This document shows, piece after piece, positions 29,637 to 38,183 of a DNA stretch of 48,666 nt. Both the position numbers and the translations under genes were made by a program. Within the stretch, counting starts at the first letter, position 1. The number at the start of each line of letters is the position of its first letter. The stretch is from the NCBI GenBank assembly GCA_017882505.1, contig JADGPJ010000010.1:1-48666 (forward strand), given 5' to 3'. The notes under the pieces are model-generated. The model made no database searches, was not told the origin of the DNA, and saw only the letters and a list, made by a program, of their open reading frames with translations. This DNA is from Solirubrobacterales bacterium (GTDB taxonomy: Bacteria; Actinomycetota; Thermoleophilia; Solirubrobacterales; 70-9).

Positions 29637-30980
29637 CTAGACGGCGGCCAGGTCCGGCTCGCGCGCCGGGTGACGACCGGTGACGACGACTGGGGTGCCG
29701 TCGCGGGGCGAGAGGGTGATGTTGCGGCGGCCGGTCTTCTCCGGCGCCGGATTCGCCTTGTGCAGGTCGCAGCGGGTCAGAACCTCGCGCAGGACGATCC
29801 GCATCTCGAACTCGGCGAAGGTGGCGCCGAGGCAGCGGCGGATGCCGCCGCCGAAGGGGATCCAGCCGTAGGTGTCGGGTCCGCCCTCGAGGAAGCGCTC
29901 CGGCCTGAAGGCGAAGGGCTGGGGATAGAGGTCGGCGCGGGTGTGGGTGAGCCAGATCGCCGGCGAGACGTCGGTGCCCGGCGGCAGGGTCAGGCCGTCT
30001 ACCGAGAGCTCCTTGGCGAGGCGGCGGCCGGCGAGCGGCAGCACCGGGCGCAGGCGCAGCGACTCGGTGATGGTCGCCCGCAGGTAAGCGTCGTCGCCCG
30101 CCGCCAGCGAGTCGCGCAGGCGCTCGAGCACTGGGGCGTGGCGGAGGACCAGGTCGAAGGTCCAAGCGAGCGCCGTCGCGGTCGTCTCGTGGCCGGCGAG
30201 CAGCAGCGTCATCAGCTGGTCGCGCAGCTCGGCGTCGTCCATCGTGCTGCCGTCCTCGAATTCGGACAGCATCAGCATCGAGAGGATGTCGTCGCGGTCG
30301 GCGAGGTCGGGCTTGGAGCGATGCTCGGCGATCTCGGCGTAGAGCAGCTCGTCGACCGCCTTCAACTGCCCTTCGAACCTGGCCCAGGGACCGCGGCCGC
30401 CGAAGCGGCGGCTGGCCAGGCCGACCAGCTGGACCCGCGGCGAGGCGGTTTCGGTCAGCACCGTGGCGAGCATCCCGCGCAGCCGCTCCAGCCGGGGCCC
30501 CTCGGAGACGCCGAAGACGGCCCGCAGGATCACCTCCAGGGTCACCGCCTGCATCCGCGAGTGGATCGGGAACTCGCGGTCGAGTGGCCAGGAGTCGATC
30601 TCGGCGCCGACGGCCTCCTCGACGACCGACTCGTAGGAGCGCATGCGCTCGCCGTGGAACGGCGGCAGCATCAGCTTGCGGCGCGCCAAGTGCTCGGCGC
30701 CTTCCAGCAGCAGGATCGAGCGCGAGCCGAGGATCGGTTCGAGGATGATGTTGCGGCCCGGCGGCAGGCCGTGCGAGCGCTCCATATAGAGGGCCTTGAT
30801 CGCCGCCGGGTCGGAGATCAGCACCATCGGCCGCTCGAAGCCGAGGAATTTGAGGCTGAAGGAGTCGCCGAACTTCTGGCGGCACTCCTGCATGAAGGGC
30901 AGCGGCCGGAAGGTCCAGCGCAGCGTCTGAATCAGAGAGTTGCTGCGCGGTTCGGGAGGAAGCGGCACGACTTCAAGCAT
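29637..30980 (-). CDS. cytochrome P450
   Basis: 447-aa heme-thiolate monooxygenase. The I-helix AGHETT, the K-helix ESLRLRP (ExxR), the PERF segment (FRPERFLEG) and the heme loop FGGGIRRCLG with the Cys ligand are all present. It lacks a signal anchor, like most bacterial P450s. Substrate cannot be predicted, and no dedicated ferredoxin or reductase gene is adjacent. It is transcribed away from purC. It stands between purB and purC and so interrupts the purine cluster. Confidence 0.95.
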   Translation of the reverse strand: MLEVVPLPPEPRSNSLIQTLRWTFRPLPFMQECRQKFGDSFSLKFLGFERPMVLISDPAAIKALYMERSHGLPPGRNIILEPILGSRSILLLEGAEHLARRKLMLPPFHGERMRSYESVVEEAVGAEIDSWPLDREFPIHSRMQAVTLEVILRAVFGVSEGPRLERLRGMLATVLTETASPRVQLVGLASRRFGGRGPWARFEGQLKAVDELLYAEIAEHRSKPDLADRDDILSMLMLSEFEDGSTMDDAELRDQLMTLLLAGHETTATALAWTFDLVLRHAPVLERLRDSLAAGDDAYLRATITESLRLRPVLPLAGRRLAKELSVDGLTLPPGTDVSPAIWLTHTRADLYPQPFAFRPERFLEGGPDTYGWIPFGGGIRRCLGATFAEFEMRIVLREVLTRCDLHKANPAPEKTGRRNITLSPRDGTPVVVTGRHPAREPDLAAV

Positions 30981-31020
30981 GGCAGGGAATGGCGGAACGT
31001 TGGTCCGCTTCCGCGATGGT

Positions 31021-31026
31021 TAGCAT
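31021..31026 (+). promoter_or_regulatory. -10 box of purC (leaderless)
   Basis: TAGCAT ends 7 nt before the ATG at 31034 and supports that start over in-frame ATGs at 30989 and 31016. TTGGTC at 31000-31005 is a possible -35 with a short 15-nt spacer. Confidence 0.4.
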
Positions 31027-31033
31027 CGACTCA

Positions 31034-31882
31034 ATGGCGGACCTCGCGGATCTCAAGCTCCACTCCTCGGGAAAGGTGCGCGAGATCTACGAGTGGGACG
31101 AGGACCTGCTGATGGTCGCCTCGGACCGGATCTCGATCTACGACGTGGTGATGCCGACGCCGGTCTCCGACAAGGGCAAGGTGCTGAACCGGATGTCGGT
31201 CTTCTGGTTCGGGCTGACCGGGGACATCGTTCCCAACCACTTCCTCTCCGAGGACGTCCCGGAGCAGGTCGCCGAACGGGCGATGCGGGTCCGGCGCCTG
31301 GAGATGTACCCGGTCGAGTGCGTCGTCCGCGGCTACCTCTCGGGTTCGGGCTGGAAGGAATACCGCGAGAACGGTTCCGTCTGCGGGATCGAGCTGCCGT
31401 CGGGGCTGCTCGAGTCCGACAAGCTGCCGGAACCGATCTTCACCCCGGCGACCAAGGCCGATATCGGCGACCACGACGAGAACGTCGACTTCGAGCGGGC
31501 GGCGGAGATCGTCGGCGACCGGGCGCTGATGGAGGAGCTGCGGCGCGTGTCCATCGAGGTCTACACGCGCGGCGCCGAGCACGCGGCCGAGCGCGGGATC
31601 ATCCTCGCCGACACCAAGTTCGAGTTCGGCCGCCACGCCGGCGCCGAGATAGTCCTCGGCGACGAGGTCTTGACTCCCGACTCCTCGCGCTTCTGGCCGG
31701 CCGACCGCTACCAGCCCGGCGCCACGCCCCCCTCCTTCGACAAGCAGTTCGTCCGCGACTGGGCGAACGCGCAGGGCTGGGACCACACGCCGCCGGCGCC
31801 GGACCTGCCGCCCGACGTGATCGAGCAGACCCGCGGCAAATACGTCGAGGCCTTCGAGCGGATCACGGGGACGTCGTTCTGA
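31034..31882 (+). CDS. purC: SAICAR synthetase
   Basis: Joins aspartate to CAIR with ATP. 282 aa. Motifs: SSGKVREIYEWDEDLLMVASDRIS near the N-terminus, MYPVECVVRGYLSGSGWKEY, PIFTPATKAD, GIILADTKFEFG and the late LTPDSSRFWPADRY. The chosen ATG gives a family-like N-terminus (MADLADLKLHSSGKV) and lies 7 nt after a TAGCAT box. First gene of purC-purS-purQ-purL, all overlapping by 4 nt. Confidence 0.97.
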   Translation: MADLADLKLHSSGKVREIYEWDEDLLMVASDRISIYDVVMPTPVSDKGKVLNRMSVFWFGLTGDIVPNHFLSEDVPEQVAERAMRVRRLEMYPVECVVRGYLSGSGWKEYRENGSVCGIELPSGLLESDKLPEPIFTPATKADIGDHDENVDFERAAEIVGDRALMEELRRVSIEVYTRGAEHAAERGIILADTKFEFGRHAGAEIVLGDEVLTPDSSRFWPADRYQPGATPPSFDKQFVRDWANAQGWDHTPPAPDLPPDVIEQTRGKYVEAFERITGTSF

Positions 31883-32100
31883 AGGCGCGGGTCCTGATCC
31901 GGCCCAAGGAAGGGATCCTCGATCCCCAGGGCAAGGCGGTCGAGCGGGCACTGCCGGCGCTCGGGTTCGAGGGCGTCGAGCACGTCAGGGTCGGCCGCAT
32001 GGTCGAGCTCGAGGCCGAGGATCCGGCGCGGCTGGCGGAGCTCTGCGAGAAGCTCCTCGCCAACCCGCTGATCGAGGACTACGAGATCCAGACTCTGTGA
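31879..32100 (+). CDS. purS: FGAM synthase subunit PurS, CTG start
   Basis: Small subunit linking PurQ and PurL in the split FGAM synthase. 73 aa, beginning (M)KARVLIRPKEGILDPQGKA and ending LANPLIEDYEIQTL, a full-length PurS. The only start that fits is CTG at 31879, overlapping the purC stop as CTGA. There is no in-frame ATG, GTG or TTG nearby upstream, and the first downstream ATG would remove more than half of the protein. A GGGGA ribosome site lies 7 nt upstream. purQ overlaps its stop (GTGA). Confidence 0.92.
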   Translation: MKARVLIRPKEGILDPQGKAVERALPALGFEGVEHVRVGRMVELEAEDPARLAELCEKLLANPLIEDYEIQTL

Positions 32101-32723
32101 TCTGGGGAGTCCTCCAGTTCCCTGGTTCCTGTGACGAGCGCGACGCCCTTCACGCCTGCTCGCTGAGCGGCGAGGCGCGGCTGATCTGGCACGAGAGCCG
32201 CGACCTCGACGGCGTCGACGGCGTCGTCGTCCCCGGTGGCTTCTCCTACGGCGACTACCTGCGGGCCGGGGCGATCGCCCGCTTCTCGCCGGCGATGGAG
32301 GCGGTCGCCGGGCTGGCCGCGGCCGGCGGCCCGGTGCTCGGCATCTGCAACGGCTTCCAGGTCCTCTGCGAGGCGGGGTTGCTGCCGGGGGCTCTGCTGC
32401 TGAACGAGAACCTCCGCTTCGTCTGCCGCCAGCTCAATCTCGTCACCGATGGGGAGACGCTCTCGATCCCGGCCAAGCACGGGGAAGGGCGGTACTACGC
32501 GCCGGAGGAGATGCTCGACCGGATCGAGGCGAACGGGCAGGTCGCCTACCGCTACGCGCCGGGGCAGAACCCGAACGGGTCGGTGCGCGACATCGCCGGG
32601 GTGAGGAACGAGGCGGGCAACGTGCTCGGCCTGATGCCTCACCCCGAGCACGCGGTCGACCCGCTGACGGGATCGACCGATGGCCTGCGCGTCTTCGAGT
32701 CGATGGTGCGGTTCGCGGCATGA
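32097..32723 (+). CDS. purQ: FGAM synthase glutaminase subunit
   Basis: Class I glutamine amidotransferase that supplies ammonia to PurL. 208 aa. VLGICNGFQVL carries the nucleophile Cys, and MPHPEHAVDPLTGSTDG the His-Glu pair. The N-terminus WGVLQFPGSCDERDAL and GGFSYGDYLRAGAIAR are family-typical. The GTG start overlaps purS, and the stop overlaps purL; the four genes purC, S, Q and L are translationally coupled. Confidence 0.97.
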   Translation: MIWGVLQFPGSCDERDALHACSLSGEARLIWHESRDLDGVDGVVVPGGFSYGDYLRAGAIARFSPAMEAVAGLAAAGGPVLGICNGFQVLCEAGLLPGALLLNENLRFVCRQLNLVTDGETLSIPAKHGEGRYYAPEEMLDRIEANGQVAYRYAPGQNPNGSVRDIAGVRNEAGNVLGLMPHPEHAVDPLTGSTDGLRVFESMVRFAA

Positions 32724-34906
32724 CCGTCGGGACCCCCAGATACCGCGAGCTCGGCCTCACCGACCACGAGTACGAGCTGATCGTCGAGAAGCTCGGGCGC
32801 GAGCCCAACGACGTCGAGCTGGCGATGTTCAGCCTGCTCTGGTCCGAGCACTGCGCCTACAAGCACTCGCGCAAGCTGCTGGCGCGCCTGCCGACCGAGG
32901 GCGAGCGGGTGGTGATGGGGCCGGGCGAGAACGCCGGCGCGGTCGACGTCGGCAACGGCTACGCGGTCGCCTTCAAGGTCGAGTCCCACAACCACCCGAG
33001 CGCGGTCGAGCCCTTCCAGGGGGCGGCGACGGGCGTCGGCGGCATCCTCCGCGACGTCTTCGCGATCGGCGCGCGGCCGATCGCGATCCTCGACTCGCTG
33101 CGCTTCGGCGAGCTCGACTCGGTCCGCTCCCGCCACCTGCTCGACGGCGCCGTGCGCGGGATCGGCCACTACGGCAACTCGATCGGGGTGGCGACGGTCG
33201 GCGGCGAGATCTACTTCGAGGAGCCCTACGAGCACAACTGCCTGGTCAACGCGATGTGTCTCGGTCTGGCCAAGACGAAGGACATGGTCCGCGCCGCCGC
33301 CGCCGGGGTCGGCAACGCGGTCGTGCTGATGGGCGCCTCGACCGGGCGCGACGGGATCGGCGGCGCCTCGGTGCTGGCCTCGGCCGAGCTCGGCGAGGGC
33401 GACGAGGCGAAGCGGCCGACGGTCCAGATCGGCGACCCCTTCGAGGAGTCGAAGGTGCTCGAGTGCTGCCTGGAGCTGCTGGAGAAGGGGCTGCTGGTCT
33501 CGCTGCAGGACCTCGGCGCCGCCGGCCTCACCTCCTCGGCCGGCGAGATGGCCTCGGCGGGAGGGGTCGGGATCGACCTCGACGTCGCCAAGGTGCCGCT
33601 GCGCGAGACCGACATGGAGCCCTTCGAGATCATGGTCTCCGAGTCCCAGGAGCGGATGCTCGCCGTCGTCGAGCCGGCCCGGGTGGCGGAGGTCCGGGCG
33701 GTCTGCGAGAAGTGGCAGACCGGCTCGGCGCAGATCGGCCTCGTCACCGACAGCGGCCAGGTGCGGATCCTGCGCGGGGATGACGTCGTCGGTGAGATGC
33801 CGGTCGAGGCGCTGGTCGACGGCTGCCCGCTGTATGACCTCGAGCCGGCCGATCCCGGCAGCTGGATCTACGGCAACCGGGCGACGATGGGCCTCGGCAT
33901 CTCCTCAGAGGACGAGCTGCTGGCGCTGCTCGCCTCCCCCAGTATCGCCTCCAAGCGCTGGGCCTTCGAGCAGTACGACTCGGTGGTCGGCTCGCGCACC
34001 GTGCGCCGGCCCGAGTCGGCCGACGCCGCCGTCCTGCAGCTTCCCGAGTCCGGCAACGCGATCGCCGTCTCAATCGACGGCAACGGCCGCCGCGTCGCCT
34101 GCGACCCCTACGCGGGGACGGTCGAGGCCGTGCTCGAGTGCGCCCAGAATCTCGCCTGCGTCGGCGCCGAGCCACTGGGGCTGACCAACTGCCTCAACTT
34201 CGGCAACCCGGAGAAGCCGGGGACCGCCTGGCAGCTCGACCGCTCTGTCAGCGGCCTCGCCGACGCCTGCACCGCGCTCGGCGTCCCGGTCGTAGGCGGC
34301 AACGTCTCTCTCTACAACGAGGGGCCCGACGGTCCGATCTACCCGACCCCGGTCGTCGGCATGGTCGGCGAACTGCCCGATCCCTCCCGCGTCGCCGGCA
34401 GCGCCTTCGCCGCCGCGGGCGACGCGATCGCCCTGCTCGGCCCCTTCTCCCCCACCCTCGCCGGCTCCGAGCTGGCCAAGCAGCGCGGCGAGCTCGACGT
34501 CGGGCTGCCGCAGCCGGACGTCGCCGCAGTCACCGCCGCCTGCGCGATCGTCCGCGACGCCGTTCGGGAAAGCAAGGTGGCGTCGGCGCATGACATCAGC
34601 GACGGCGGCCTAGTCTGCGCCCTGGCCGAGTCGGCGATCGGCGGCGGGATCGGCTGCGCGGTCGACGTTCAGCCCCTGCGCGACCGCGGCTGCTCCCCCG
34701 AGGAGGCGCTGTTCGGCGAGGGCAGCGGCGGCTTCCTTCTCAGCGGCGAGCGCGCCGAGCTCGTGGCGCTGGGCGCGAACCTGATCGGCGAGGTCGGCGG
34801 CACCACGATCGAGATCGCCGCCGGCGACCGCAGCCTCACTGTCGGCCTCGCCGCCGCCGAGAGCGCCTGGCGCTCGCTGTCGCAGCGGGCCGAAGCAGTT
34901 GCCTGA
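32720..34906 (+). CDS. purL: FGAM synthase large subunit
   Basis: ATP-dependent FGAR amidotransferase catalytic subunit, 728 aa, the small PurL type that needs PurS and PurQ. Motifs: LWSEHCAYKHSRKLL, FKVESHNHPSAVEPFQGAATGVGGILRD, LGAAGLTSSAGEMA, the second-half NCLNFGNPEKP, and SAHDISDGGLVCALAES. Two tandem AIR-synthetase-like halves are recognisable. ATG overlaps the purQ stop. No stop-site terminator is seen; the next gene has its own promoter-like box. Confidence 0.98.
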   Translation: MTVGTPRYRELGLTDHEYELIVEKLGREPNDVELAMFSLLWSEHCAYKHSRKLLARLPTEGERVVMGPGENAGAVDVGNGYAVAFKVESHNHPSAVEPFQGAATGVGGILRDVFAIGARPIAILDSLRFGELDSVRSRHLLDGAVRGIGHYGNSIGVATVGGEIYFEEPYEHNCLVNAMCLGLAKTKDMVRAAAAGVGNAVVLMGASTGRDGIGGASVLASAELGEGDEAKRPTVQIGDPFEESKVLECCLELLEKGLLVSLQDLGAAGLTSSAGEMASAGGVGIDLDVAKVPLRETDMEPFEIMVSESQERMLAVVEPARVAEVRAVCEKWQTGSAQIGLVTDSGQVRILRGDDVVGEMPVEALVDGCPLYDLEPADPGSWIYGNRATMGLGISSEDELLALLASPSIASKRWAFEQYDSVVGSRTVRRPESADAAVLQLPESGNAIAVSIDGNGRRVACDPYAGTVEAVLECAQNLACVGAEPLGLTNCLNFGNPEKPGTAWQLDRSVSGLADACTALGVPVVGGNVSLYNEGPDGPIYPTPVVGMVGELPDPSRVAGSAFAAAGDAIALLGPFSPTLAGSELAKQRGELDVGLPQPDVAAVTAACAIVRDAVRESKVASAHDISDGGLVCALAESAIGGGIGCAVDVQPLRDRGCSPEEALFGEGSGGFLLSGERAELVALGANLIGEVGGTTIEIAAGDRSLTVGLAAAESAWRSLSQRAEAVA

Positions 34907-34923
34907 GCGACCGCGCACGAGCG

Positions 34924-34952
34924 CGGACAGCTGCGATCGGCGCTGCTAACGT
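34924..34952 (+). promoter_or_regulatory. promoter of the PPOX-family gene (leaderless)
   Basis: CGGACA (34924-34929), a 17-nt spacer and TAACGT (34947-34952), which ends 7 nt before the GTG at 34960. No Shine-Dalgarno is present. Confidence 0.5.
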
Positions 34953-34959
34953 CGGGCCC

Positions 34960-35535
34960 GTGGCGAAGATCTTCGAGCGGATCGACGATCACCTGCGCGA
35001 GTGGATCGCGGCGCAGCACCTCTATTTCGTCGCGACGGCTCCGCTTGACGCTGAGGGGCACGTCAACACCTCGCCGAAGGGCCCGATCGGGACGCTGCGC
35101 GTCCTCGACGACCACACCGTCGCCTACCTGGACATGGTCGGCAGCGGCGCCGAGACGATAGCCCACCTGCGCGAGAACGGCCGCATCGTCGTCATGCTCT
35201 GCGCCTTCGAGGGCCCGCCGCGGATCGTCCGCCTGCACGGGCGCGGCGAGATCGTCCCGGCCGGCGATCCCCGCTTCGCACAGCTGCTCGAGCGGGCCGA
35301 GTTCGAGATCCACCCGGTCGAGGCGTCACGCCGGGCCGTGATCGTCGTCGCGGTCGAGCGGATCGCCGACTCCTGTGGCTACGGGGTGCCGCTGATGTCC
35401 TACGAGGGCGAACGCCCGCACATGGAGGCCTGGGCCGAGAAGAAGATGCGGGTCGGCGGCGCCGAGGCGATCGAGGCCTACAAGGCGGAGAAGAACGCCG
35501 TCAGCATCGACGGGCTGCCGGCGCTCGGCGACTGA
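34960..35535 (+). CDS. pyridoxamine 5'-phosphate oxidase-family (split-barrel flavin) protein
   Basis: 191 aa with the FMN-binding split beta-barrel signature of the PPOX family: LYFVATAPLDAEGHVNTSPKG at the N-terminal strand pair, TVAYLDMVGSGAETIAHLRENGRIVVMLCAF, and RIVRLHGRGEIV. A C-terminal helical part (AYKAEKNAVSIDGLPAL) follows. Real PdxH enzymes are longer and have other C-terminal motifs, so this is a general flavin or F420 reductase-like member of unknown substrate. Located between purL and purF with its own promoter-like box. Confidence 0.82.
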   Translation: MAKIFERIDDHLREWIAAQHLYFVATAPLDAEGHVNTSPKGPIGTLRVLDDHTVAYLDMVGSGAETIAHLRENGRIVVMLCAFEGPPRIVRLHGRGEIVPAGDPRFAQLLERAEFEIHPVEASRRAVIVVAVERIADSCGYGVPLMSYEGERPHMEAWAEKKMRVGGAEAIEAYKAEKNAVSIDGLPALGD

Positions 35536-35579
35536 GGCTTCGCGCCCTGGCCCAGGTGGCGGAGAGGCGACTGAGGAGA

Positions 35580-35627
35580 GGCCCGCTCCGGGCCCGCTGC
35601 TACCCTGCCCGAGTAGGCAGTCTGCCT
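35580..35627 (+). promoter_or_regulatory. hairpin, -10 box and leader stem before purF
   Basis: GGCCCG-CTC-CGGGCC (35580-35594) probably ends the upstream transcript. TACCCT (35601-35606) is a -10-like box. AGGCA-GTC-TGCCT (35615-35627) is a small hairpin in the resulting roughly 50-nt purF leader. No purine-riboswitch signature was seen. Confidence 0.4.
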
Positions 35628-35665
35628 GCGCGTCCTGTCTCTCTAGCAGCGAGGATCACGCGCTT

Positions 35666-37111
35666 TTGACTTCCGCCGAGCGGCCCATGACCGACCGCGA
35701 TGGACCGCGCGACGAGTGCGGTGTCTTCGGCGTATACGCACCCGGCCACGATGTGGCCCGGCTCGCGTACTTCAGCCTCTACGCGCTCCAGCACCGCGGC
35801 CAGGAGTCGGCCGGGATCGCCACCTGCGAGGGCGGCCACATCACCACCCTGCGCGACTCGGGCCTGGTCTCCCAGGTCTTCGACGAGGAGAAGCTAAAGG
35901 CGCTCGAGGGCGACATGGCGATCGGCCACGTCCGCTACTCGACCACCGGCGGCGGCTCCTGGGAGAACGCGCAGCCGGTCTGGCGCGACGACGGCCGCGA
36001 GGTCGCGCTCGCCCACAACGGCAACCTCACCAACGCGGTCGAGCTCTGGGCCGACCTGAGGGAGCGCGGGATCGACTTCCGCGGCACCTCCGACTCGGAG
36101 ATCATCGCCGCCCTGCTCTCATCCCACGGCGGCAAGCTGATCGAGGACGCGGTTCAGGACGTGATGCCGCGAATGGAAGGCGCCTACTCGACCGTGGTGA
36201 TGACCAAGCGGGCGATCGTCGCCTTCCGCGACCCGCACGGGATCCGGCCGCTCTCGCTGGGCCGCCTCGACAACCGCTTCGTCGTCGCCTCCGAGAGCTG
36301 CGCCTTCGACATCATCGGGGCCGAACTGATGCGCGAGGTGCACCCGGGCGAGATGGTCTCCCTGACCGAGCGCGGGCTCGAGACCCGGCAGGTGGTGAAG
36401 GCGGAGCGCAAGGCGACCTGCGTCTTCGAGCACATCTACTTCTCCCGTCCCGACAGCCGCCTCGAGGGCAAGGTCCTGCAGCAGGTCCGCGGCCACATGG
36501 GCGAGATCCTCTGGCGCGAGGCGCCGGTCGAGGCCGACCTGGTGATCGCGGTGCCGGACTCCGGCAACCCCGCCGCCGCCGGCTTCGCCCGCGCCTCGGG
36601 GCTGCCGCGCGACGACGGCCTGATCAAGAACCGCTACGTGGCGCGGACCTTCATCCAGCCCGGACAGGAGCTGCGCAAGCACGGCCTGCGGCTGAAGTTC
36701 AACCCGCTGCCGGAGATCGTCGCCGGGCAGCGGATCGTCGTCGTCGACGACTCGATCGTCCGCGGCAACACCACCCGCCAGATCGTCGGCATGCTGCGCG
36801 ACGCCGGCGCCGCCGAGGTGCACCTGAGGATCTCGGCGCCGCCGATCCGCAACCCCTGCCACTACGGCGTCGACATGTCGACCCGCGAGGAGATGATCGC
36901 CCACAACCGCAGCATCGAGGAGATCGCCGACGAGCTCGATGCCGACTCGCTCGCCTACCTCTCGATGAACGGGATCTACGAGGCGATCGGCGGCAGCCCG
37001 GACGACCACTGCGACGCCTGCTTCAGCGGCCAGTACCCGCTCGGCGACCCCGATGACGCCAACGGCAAATTCGCGCTGGAGGACATCGCCGCAGTGCCCG
37101 CTCCAGGCTGA
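35666..37111 (+). CDS. purF: amidophosphoribosyltransferase
   Basis: First committed step of purine synthesis: PRPP plus glutamine to phosphoribosylamine. 481 aa. The N-terminal Ntn glutaminase has the catalytic Cys in DECGVFGVYAPGH, preceded by a short propeptide-like stretch; ALQHRGQESAGIA and GHVRYSTTG follow. The PRPP-binding motif is VVVDDSIVRGNTTRQ. Four Cys in the C-terminal half (one in ISAPPIRNPCH, two in CDACF) fit the iron-sulfur-containing Bacillus-type enzyme. TTG start with GAGGA 10 nt upstream; an ATG seven codons later is possible. The commonly adjacent purM is absent. Confidence 0.97.
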   Translation: MTSAERPMTDRDGPRDECGVFGVYAPGHDVARLAYFSLYALQHRGQESAGIATCEGGHITTLRDSGLVSQVFDEEKLKALEGDMAIGHVRYSTTGGGSWENAQPVWRDDGREVALAHNGNLTNAVELWADLRERGIDFRGTSDSEIIAALLSSHGGKLIEDAVQDVMPRMEGAYSTVVMTKRAIVAFRDPHGIRPLSLGRLDNRFVVASESCAFDIIGAELMREVHPGEMVSLTERGLETRQVVKAERKATCVFEHIYFSRPDSRLEGKVLQQVRGHMGEILWREAPVEADLVIAVPDSGNPAAAGFARASGLPRDDGLIKNRYVARTFIQPGQELRKHGLRLKFNPLPEIVAGQRIVVVDDSIVRGNTTRQIVGMLRDAGAAEVHLRISAPPIRNPCHYGVDMSTREEMIAHNRSIEEIADELDADSLAYLSMNGIYEAIGGSPDDHCDACFSGQYPLGDPDDANGKFALEDIAAVPAPG

Positions 37112-37125
37112 GCGCCGCGCCAGGG

Positions 37126-37512
37126 TCAGCCGGCTAATTCGAGGCCCAGCCAGACGATCACGAGGGACGCCAGCAGGATCGCGGCTTGCAGCGCGTGCAT
37201 TTTCGGCCAGCGCAGGTGCAGCAGGGTGAGGGTGACGACGAGGCCCACCAGGGCCAGCTTCCACTGCAGGGTGGAGCTGCCGAAGCGGTCGTAGTGGGAG
37301 GCCAGCGCCCAGCCGGTGACGATCAGCAGGCCGAGCGCGATGAGGGACCCGTAGCCGAATCGCCGCCCGATCGCCCGCATCCGCTCGCGGTCGGGGTCGC
37401 CGCGCAGGACCGGGACCACGGCGATCCCGAAGACCAGCTGGCCGCCGACGAAGAAGGCCATCGCCAGCAGGTGGACGTAGAGGACGCCCTGCCAGAGATC
37501 ATGCTCGCTCAT
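37126..37512 (-). CDS. four-helix membrane protein (CopD/DUF2269-like)
   Basis: 128 aa with four predicted membrane helices (about 9-33, 52-72, 83-100, 105-125). The first helix VLYVHLLAMAFFVGGQLVFG and GYGSLIALGLLIVTGWAL resemble CopD-type copper-resistance and related small membrane proteins, with a His in helix 1 that could bind metal or heme. Function unknown. The ATG is chosen because TAGGCT ends exactly 7 nt upstream. It is inserted on the opposite strand between purF and purN. Confidence 0.7.
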   Translation of the reverse strand: MSEHDLWQGVLYVHLLAMAFFVGGQLVFGIAVVPVLRGDPDRERMRAIGRRFGYGSLIALGLLIVTGWALASHYDRFGSSTLQWKLALVGLVVTLTLLHLRWPKMHALQAAILLASLVIVWLGLELAG

Positions 37513-37519
37513 CGCCCCG

Positions 37520-37525
37520 AGCCTA
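37520..37525 (-). promoter_or_regulatory. -10 box of the CopD-like gene (leaderless)
   Basis: Minus-strand TAGGCT ending 7 nt before the ATG at 37512; same geometry as pgsA and PAP2. Confidence 0.4.
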
Positions 37526-37565
37526 CCTCCGGGACTGGCACGTCGCGTTGCGCGAAGATGCGGCG

Positions 37566-38183
37566 GTGAGCGACTTCCGCATCGTCGTCCTCGCCTCCGG
37601 CGGCGGCACCAACCTGCAGGCGATCCTCGACACGCTGCACGGTCGCGGTGGGATCGAGGTGGTCGGGGTCGGCTCCGACAAGCCCGGGGCCCGGGCGCTG
37701 GAGCGGGCGGCGGCGGCGGCGGTCGAGACCGCGGTCTTCCCGCGCACCGACTACGCCGACCGGGCCGCACGGGACGCCGCGATGGCGGACTGGATCGAGT
37801 CGCGGGGCGCCGACCTGGTCGTCCTAGCGGGCTACATGCAGCTGCTCAGCGACGGCTTCATCGGCCGCTTCCGCAACCGTGTGGTCAACATCCACCCGGC
37901 GCTGCTGCCGTCCTTCCCCGGACTCGACGCGATCGGGCAGGCGCTGGCGGCCGGGGTCCATGTGACCGGGGTCACCGTCCACTTCGTCGACGAGGGAGTC
38001 GACACCGGGCCGCCGCTGGCGCGGCGGCAGGTGCCGGTGCCGGCCGGCGGCGATCGGGAGGAGCTGGAGGCGGCGATCCACGCGGTCGAGCACGAGCTCT
38101 ATCCGCAGGCGATCCGCATGATCGCTGAGGGCCGGGTTAGGATCGACGCCGACGACCCTCGCGTCGTCGCGATCGATGACTGA
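37566..38183 (+). CDS. purN: phosphoribosylglycinamide formyltransferase
   Basis: Formylates GAR with 10-formyl-THF. 205 aa. Motifs: VVLASGGGTNLQAILD, GYMQLLSDGFIGRF, the catalytic VVNIHPALLPSFPGLDAIGQAL (Asn-His), and GVTVHFVDEGVDTGPPLARRQVPV with the catalytic Asp. The GTG at 37566 gives the family N-terminus (MSDFRIVVLASG); a TTG six codons upstream is possible. It overlaps purH by 8 nt and is probably co-transcribed with it. Confidence 0.97.
   Translation: MSDFRIVVLASGGGTNLQAILDTLHGRGGIEVVGVGSDKPGARALERAAAAAVETAVFPRTDYADRAARDAAMADWIESRGADLVVLAGYMQLLSDGFIGRFRNRVVNIHPALLPSFPGLDAIGQALAAGVHVTGVTVHFVDEGVDTGPPLARRQVPVPAGGDREELEAAIHAVEHELYPQAIRMIAEGRVRIDADDPRVVAIDD

Noticed and set aside
35607-35665. 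Purine (guanine/PRPP-type) riboswitch in the purF leader
   Set aside because: Only one 5-bp hairpin and none of the conserved aptamer bases can be recognised.
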